64,000 nucleotides of DNA from Bacillota bacterium (GTDB lineage Bacteria; Bacillota; Bacilli; Alicyclobacillales; SLC66). The stretch covers positions 60,082 to 124,081 of the forward strand of contig JAJZCW010000008.1 of the NCBI GenBank assembly GCA_021828865.1, read 5' to 3'. Shown here piece by piece: positions 62,891 through 64,000 of this stretch (within the stretch, counting starts at the first letter, position 1; each line of letters begins with the position of its first letter). The position numbers were made by a program, and so were the translations under genes. A model generated the notes under the pieces. That model did not search any database. It was given only the letters and a program-made list of their open reading frames with translations, and had not been told where the DNA came from.

Positions 62891-63511
62891 ATGAGTGGAT
62901 TGGTCAAATCGCTGGTATCTTTTTTGATGGTGGCATTCATGCTATTTTTGGGCGAATCCGCCAAAGCACCTGCGCAAGGAATTAATACAATCTATAACAC
63001 CGCGTACCCATCCGTAATCCGAGTGGCTATCCGATCGTATAACAATCCATTGGGCCCCATTTTATGGGTACAGACAATCGGATTTCAGGAATACTGCTCT
63101 GATGTGCTAGCCAACGAATGGATTCCATCATGGAATCCTGAAGCGCTCCGAGCAGGAGCTATCGCCGTCAAAATGTTCGCTTGGTATCATTCCCTCCATC
63201 CAGTGACAGCGGGTGGTAGGATTTATGATGTGGATAACACCACCAATTACCAGGAATTCAAGTATCAAAGCGGCACTTATCAAACGGACCTTGCAGTAAG
63301 AGATACATGGAGAATGGCATATACGCCAGCTAGCGGTGAGATTCTCCCACTGAATTATCGCTCGGGAATCCCCTTTAATGCCAATTGGTCGTTTATCGGG
63401 TCGAATTTTATGTCTCAGTGGGGATCTGAATACTGGGCCAGCACAGCAAAAATGAGTTATTTGAATATTCTTGCACTCTTTTATCGAGGAGATTCGATTC
63501 ACATGATATAA
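62891..63511 (+). CDS. SpoIID/LytB-domain exported protein
   Basis: A 206-residue protein with a signal peptide (LVKSLVSFLMVAFMLFLGES) and a SpoIID-type domain: DVLANEWIPSWNPEALRAGA then IAVKMFAWYH, with the catalytic-type Glu in ANEW, and a C-terminal NFMSQWGSEYWA, YLNILALFYRGDSI block. SpoIID is a lytic transglycosylase in engulfment and LytB is its vegetative relative. This shorter form may act on the cell wall or cortex. RBS is GAGGTGA. Confidence 0.82.
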   Translation: MSGLVKSLVSFLMVAFMLFLGESAKAPAQGINTIYNTAYPSVIRVAIRSYNNPLGPILWVQTIGFQEYCSDVLANEWIPSWNPEALRAGAIAVKMFAWYHSLHPVTAGGRIYDVDNTTNYQEFKYQSGTYQTDLAVRDTWRMAYTPASGEILPLNYRSGIPFNANWSFIGSNFMSQWGSEYWASTAKMSYLNILALFYRGDSIHMI

Positions 63512-63554
63512 AACTACACTAGCGTGCACTACTATAGGTACGCCAGTGTAGTTT
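63512..63554 (+). terminator. Terminator after the SpoIID-like gene
   Basis: AACTACACTAGCGT (63512-63525) pairs with ACGCCAGTGTAGTT (63540-63553) with one offset, followed by a short T-rich tail. Confidence 0.7.
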
Positions 63555-63602
63555 CTAAGAGTCCTACGAACGAACAAGTGAAAACTTGCTCAAACCCTTC
63601 CT

Positions 63603-63986
63603 TTACATTCGACTCTCTTTTAAAATACGAATATCATTTTCCACATCAAACGTTCTAATCTTTAGCATGGTATTCTCTCGTTCCATTTTTCCCGAGCGTT
63701 CATCAATACGATCGAATCGTATGTTCATTTCATTTCGCAACGATACAAACCCCAAGTCGACTTTCCCTTCAAGGGAGTCCATCCTTACACTTAGCGCATT
63801 GACTTTCCCTTCAAGGGAGTCTACTCTTTCACTTAGCGCATCGACTTTCCCTTCAAGAGAGTCCATTCTTACACTCAGCGCATCGACTTTCTCCTCAATC
63901 GAGGTAACACTTTTGCCAAGAGAAATTACCGATTTATGGAGATCCATGACCGCATCATATACTAAGTCCCAAGATTTTTCTGGCAT
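63603..63986 (-). CDS. Coiled-coil protein with 14-residue repeats
   Basis: A 127-residue hydrophilic protein that is almost wholly coiled coil. Three exact-length repeats of the form KVDALSVRMDSLEG (about 34-75) are followed by FVSLRNEMNIRFDRIDERSG. The type is common in Bacillota and phage genomes as a hypothetical protein, sometimes linked to holin or antitoxin modules. ATG 63986 is seven bases after GGAGG near the window edge. No function can be assigned. Confidence 0.7.
   Translation of the reverse strand: MPEKSWDLVYDAVMDLHKSVISLGKSVTSIEEKVDALSVRMDSLEGKVDALSERVDSLEGKVNALSVRMDSLEGKVDLGFVSLRNEMNIRFDRIDERSGKMERENTMLKIRTFDVENDIRILKESRM
63759..63884 (-). repeat. Three tandem 42-bp coding repeats
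   Basis: Units begin at 63759, 63801 and 63843, exactly 42 bp apart, with a partial unit at 63885. They differ at a few bases and encode the 14-residue coiled-coil unit. Copy number could vary by slippage. Confidence 0.85.
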
Positions 63987-64000
63987 CGTCAAACCTCCAT

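Noticed and set aside
63759..63884. 42-bp repeats as a CRISPR or satellite array
   Set aside because: The repeats are directly adjacent, in frame, and encode a coiled-coil unit of a protein.

Overview
The window reads as chromosome of a low-to-mid GC, probably endospore-forming member of the Bacillota (Bacilli). Support comes from strong AGGAGG-type ribosome sites with many GTG and TTG starts, SigA-like promoters, a T-box leader, a c-di-AMP riboswitch, a cre-like box before acsA, and spore-associated small proteins (YjcZ-like, SpoIID-like, Gly/Tyr-rich). The two-domain protein disulfide oxidoreductase and the CstR/rhodanese genes would fit an Alicyclobacillus- or Sulfobacillus-like thermo-acidophile, but that placement is inference. 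No rRNA, tRNA, insertion sequence, integrase or CRISPR array was seen.

Layout. 1-6 kb: end-truncated nicotinate phosphoribosyltransferase, HAD phosphatase, inositol monophosphatase, hutH with a structured leader, and an S9 peptidase. 6-15 kb: housekeeping and redox genes (DUF1450, aldo/keto reductase, HelD helicase, LigB-type dioxygenase, WrbA with divergent HxlR regulator, amidase, mnmA). 15-18.5 kb: sulfane-sulfur cluster with a CstR-type repressor, three rhodaneses, a short thioredoxin-reductase-like flavoprotein and a disulfide oxidoreductase whose second CxxC is encoded as TGA-x-x-C. 18.5-23 kb: unknown membrane-protein operon, then SCP2, Fe-alcohol dehydrogenase and aldehyde dehydrogenase. 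23-31 kb: hutI/hutU facing a divergent RpiR regulator, M20 amidohydrolase, HutF-like deiminase and an interrupted NCS1 permease. 31-34 kb: small proteins, an M15 peptidase and a LysR regulator. 34-39 kb: ApbE, two coiled-coil exported proteins, a ferric-reductase-like membrane protein and a two-component system. 39-47 kb: acsA, MFS pump, Opu osmoprotectant ABC transporter under a c-di-AMP riboswitch, and divergent cimA under an isoleucine T-box. 47-54.5 kb: MFS, orphan Cas6, ABC1 kinase, DUF1028, a short glutaredoxin whose CxxC is also TGA-x-x-C, and YitT. 54.5-64 kb: two GH13 glucosidases, spore-type small proteins, soluble MCP, GNAT, a tandem-HEPN protein, SpoIID-like protein and a coiled-coil repeat protein.

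The most notable observation is a pair of thioredoxin-fold genes, 36 kb apart, each broken by one in-frame TGA exactly at the first cysteine of a CxxC site (17036-17038 minus; 53453-53455 plus). This is best explained by selenocysteine. A third in-frame TGA, in the NCS1 permease at a tryptophan position, is different in kind and keeps the alternatives (nonsense mutation, base-call error, general UGA readthrough) open. The second item of interest is a 514-residue protein made of two HEPN modules related to CRISPR-associated CARF-HEPN ribonucleases but without a CARF sensor, about 10 kb from an orphan cas6.

Functional links. CstR probably controls the rhodanese-flavoprotein-oxidoreductase operon through an ATACC-N6-GGTAT operator lying between its -35 and -10. 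Histidine degradation is split over two loci, and the usual HutG step may be done by an M20 hydrolase after a HutF-like deiminase. Opu and cimA transcripts diverge from overlapping -35 elements, each into its own riboregulator.
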